Positions 61,710 to 64,000 of a stretch of 64,000 nucleotides of DNA are shown piece by piece. The notes beneath the pieces were generated by a model. It was not told where the DNA came from, ran no database searches, and saw nothing but the letters and a program-made list of their open reading frames with translations. The number at the start of each line of letters is the position of its first letter. Position 1 is the first letter of the stretch. The stretch is taken from positions 3,470,501 through 3,534,500 of the forward strand of contig NZ_CP047030.1 in assembly GCF_009796825.1 (NCBI RefSeq). The letters run 5' to 3'. The stretch is from Algibacter sp. L3A6 (lineage in GTDB: Bacteria > Bacteroidota > Bacteroidia > Flavobacteriales > Flavobacteriaceae). A program made the position numbers and the translations under genes.

Positions 61710-64000
61710 TATTGTAGTGGGAAGTTTTGATTAACCAATTGATTTTGTTGATATGAATGATTGAAATACGTATCAGAAATAGATAAAGATGTTTGATGCA
61801 ATAATTCGCTAAGCTCAGAAAGCATCTCTTCTAAATTCTCTCTTACAGCTTCTGTTTCATCTAACGTTAAAAGTGTATCGATATTCGATTTTTTAATAAT
61901 TTGATTGGCCTCATTAATCAAATCGTAACATTTTGAGTTACCCGTAATACCAGTTGGTAATGGTAATTTTCCAATATCTTTTAAAATTCGACTTAATTGA
62001 TAGGTAAGCGAACGGCTGTATTTATCGTTAAGTATAACTAATTTCACTACGTTTTCTACACTAAGGTAAGATCGGTAGCTGTAACGGTAAATATTTAAAC
62101 TTTCATGACTCGATAATAAAGCCTCTAGCATTTCATATTCTAAATCTTCATCATAGCTCGCCACAATTAAAGATCTGCATTTAGCAATAGTTAAACTCGC
62201 TTGTTCGGTTTGTAAACCAATAAAATAAAGTAGTAAACCTTGGTCTACTAAAATACTTTCTTCAATTAAACCCATAAACGCAATAAGGCGAGTAATAGTA
62301 CTATCTAACAGTTTAAGCAATTGAGCTGCGGTATATTGCTTCTCTCTATCGTGCTTATTCCATAGTTTTTTGATTCCATCGAACACGCGCCACATATCTT
62401 TAGACCATAAGTTTCTAAGCGTGTAATATGAGTTGTTAAAACTGCCTAAAGTTTGTGCTAACGAACCGACTTTATAGGTATCTAGAACTAGAGCGTTTAA
62501 TTCTTTTAATGGATTTTTAAGAAGTTCTTCTTTTCCTTTACCAACAAAACCAGGTAAAGTATGTGTGATGCCGGTTATGGCTTCAAAGATGATTTTTAAA
62601 TTTTCAGAAGGTTCTTCTCCACTTTTATATTGCGAACTTTGCATGTTATTTAAACACATACGCAATAGGCGAGAAGTGACTAGTGCACGACCCAAGTAAC
62701 GACCAGACCAAAACAAGTTTTCTGCTGTATGGCTTGGTAAATCGTTAATACCCGATACTGGATTTCGAAATTTATTATCCCAAGCATAATTATGAAAGTA
62801 GTTTTGCTGAGTGTCACTTACAACCCAAAAATCTTTACTAATACCACCTCTTTGGTTAGATACTATTAAGTTTTCGCGTTCTGCGGCAACACGTACTAAA
62901 CCGCCAGGCATAATGCTGTAGCTGTCCTTTTTAGCGATAGCAAAGGTTCTGCACATTATTTTACGTGGCTCTAATTTGCCATCTATAAATTCTGGCGCCG
63001 TAGAGAATTGTATTTTAGCTTGTGCTACAAATCGGTAAGGATTTGCTAATATTTCTTCTTTTAGTTTATTTAATTTGGCTTCATTTAAAAATTCACAGAA
63101 GTATATACTTTCTCTATTAGAACGATCAATTCGTTTTACAACATATTTTTTTATGTTCTTTAAAACATGATTTCGTTCCTTTTCTTGTCCACACCACCAA
63201 GAAGCTATTTGCGGAAGCAGTAATTCTTCATTAAAAAAATACTTGCAAATAGCATTCATAAACGGAATAAGACCAGAGTTTTCTAAAACACCACTACCTA
63301 TTGGGTTTACAATGCTTACGTTTTTTTGCCTAATAACGTCAAGAATACCAGCGATACCTAAATAAGAGTCTTCACGAAGTTCTAAAGGATCCATGTAAAC
63401 ATCGTCTACACGCCTTAAAATAACATGAACTTGCTTTAATTCCTTTAAAGATTTCATCCAAACTTTACCATTTCTAACCACTAAATCGTTTCCTTTTACT
63501 AAAGGATAACCAAGAAATGAAGACATGTAAGCATGCTCAAAATAAGTTTCGTTATGCGGACCAGATGTTAATATAACAATGTTTGGATTGTCGATATCTT
63601 TTGGAGCCGCATCGATAAGCATTTGGTTATAATCTTGAAAAAAATCGCTTGGCTGTTTTACATTAATACCGTTAAATAAATTTGATGCCGCCTTGTTCAT
63701 GGCGAATCTGTTTTCTAAAGCATAACCTAAACCAGAAGGTGCTTGCGTACGATCGTTAACCACCCACATACGGCCATCTGGGCCTCTTGCTAAATCGGCT
63801 GCATGAATTAGTAAATCTTTAGAGGTGTTGTATTTTATTTGATCGCATTGGCGTAAAAAACCGCGATGCGCAAACAGTACTTCGTGCGGTACAATACCGT
63901 TTTTAATAAGCTCACGCTTACCATAGATATCTTTTAAAATTAAATTGAGTAACTCAGCACGTTGCTTTAAACCTTTTTCAATGGTTTGCCATTCTTTATC
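61709..64000 (-). CDS. Circularly permuted ATP-grasp and alpha-E fusion protein (partial)
   Basis: The 763 visible residues run to the window edge, so the N-terminus is missing. The first ~450 residues are the circularly permuted type 2 ATP-grasp ligase (DUF404/DUF407): HRGFLRQCDQIKY, HAADLARGPDGRMWVVNDRT, and NPIGSGVLENSGLIPF. The remainder is an alpha-E domain (DUF403), with NLFWSGRYLGRALV marking its start. Such proteins are predicted to form amide or peptide bonds. The fusion is common in Bacteroidota. It is followed directly by the transglutaminase gene. Codons from 63998-64000 onward remain open, confirming that the gene continues beyond the window. Confidence 0.9.
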   Translation of the reverse strand, partial: DKEWQTIEKGLKQRAELLNLILKDIYGKRELIKNGIVPHEVLFAHRGFLRQCDQIKYNTSKDLLIHAADLARGPDGRMWVVNDRTQAPSGLGYALENRFAMNKAASNLFNGINVKQPSDFFQDYNQMLIDAAPKDIDNPNIVILTSGPHNETYFEHAYMSSFLGYPLVKGNDLVVRNGKVWMKSLKELKQVHVILRRVDDVYMDPLELREDSYLGIAGILDVIRQKNVSIVNPIGSGVLENSGLIPFMNAICKYFFNEELLLPQIASWWCGQEKERNHVLKNIKKYVVKRIDRSNRESIYFCEFLNEAKLNKLKEEILANPYRFVAQAKIQFSTAPEFIDGKLEPRKIMCRTFAIAKKDSYSIMPGGLVRVAAERENLIVSNQRGGISKDFWVVSDTQQNYFHNYAWDNKFRNPVSGINDLPSHTAENLFWSGRYLGRALVTSRLLRMCLNNMQSSQYKSGEEPSENLKIIFEAITGITHTLPGFVGKGKEELLKNPLKELNALVLDTYKVGSLAQTLGSFNNSYYTLRNLWSKDMWRVFDGIKKLWNKHDREKQYTAAQLLKLLDSTITRLIAFMGLIEESILVDQGLLLYFIGLQTEQASLTIAKCRSLIVASYDEDLEYEMLEALLSSHESLNIYRYSYRSYLSVENVVKLVILNDKYSRSLTYQLSRILKDIGKLPLPTGITGNSKCYDLINEANQIIKKSNIDTLLTLDETEAVRENLEEMLSELSELLHQTSLSISDTYFNHSYQQNQLVNQNFPLQ

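Noticed and set aside
1..64000. Search for tRNA, rRNA or known riboswitches
   Set aside because: No cloverleaf, rRNA-like segment or recognisable riboswitch core was seen by reading; a covariance-model scan would be decisive.

Overview
The window is a stretch of chromosome from a marine-type Flavobacteriaceae bacterium (phylum Bacteroidota). The evidence is the AT-rich DNA, TAnnTTTG -7 promoter elements, a SusC/SusD pair, a type IX secretion sorting domain, a CcsBA fusion, SatD/DUF3307 and DUF4625 proteins. I see no tRNA, rRNA, CRISPR array, insertion sequence or prophage. Genes read in both directions and are mostly intact; the right-hand gene runs off the window.

Left part (0-10.3 kb): a nitrate/nitrite respiration neighbourhood. 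It holds a fused cytochrome c haem-ligation protein (ccsBA), an FNR-like regulator with four cysteines placed as in E. coli FNR, a nitrate-type ABC importer (lipoprotein, permease, two ATPases) and an outer-membrane porin. An identical 16-bp palindrome lies at the promoters of the regulator and the importer, and a weaker copy lies before the porin, which suggests one small regulon. A GC-rich repeat element sits inside the importer operon.

10.4-18.7 kb: a two-gene carboxypeptidase-regulatory-domain/transglutaminase pair, a run of five small orphan genes (12.4-15.7 kb), comM, a bestrophin channel, and an 80%-identical broken remnant of the comM 3' end. 18.8-21.6 kb: a large BspA-like surface protein with fourteen 25-residue repeats and a type B T9SS sorting domain.

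21.8-29.3 kb: an SDR enzyme, then a metal-homeostasis island. A divergent Fur-family regulator faces MerC, a His/Cys-containing small protein, a ZnuD-like TonB receptor and two His-rich DUF4625 lipoproteins. Three TGCAA-N5-TTGCA boxes lie in the divergent promoter. The regulator lacks an AUG start and its second CxxC pair. Next come SatD/DUF3307, mscL and a 50-residue basic protein.

30-45.4 kb: a uronate catabolic operon (LacI regulator, mannonate oxidoreductase, UxuA, UxaC, three-part TRAP transporter) with two LacI-type operators around the promoter, then a GntR-type regulator with a sugar-binding-like C-terminus, a secreted PI-PLC and a SusC/SusD pair.

45.4-64 kb: housekeeping genes. These are a THUMP-like methyltransferase, an AI-2E-family membrane protein, a SpoU methyltransferase, a DUF4159 protein, rsmE, a parvulin, tsaD, a very large TamB-like protein, pfkA-gapA, a GlcNAc-kinase-like ATPase, a half-degenerate double ABC ATPase whose gene starts with a perfect terminator-like hairpin, and a transglutaminase plus ATP-grasp/alpha-E operon.
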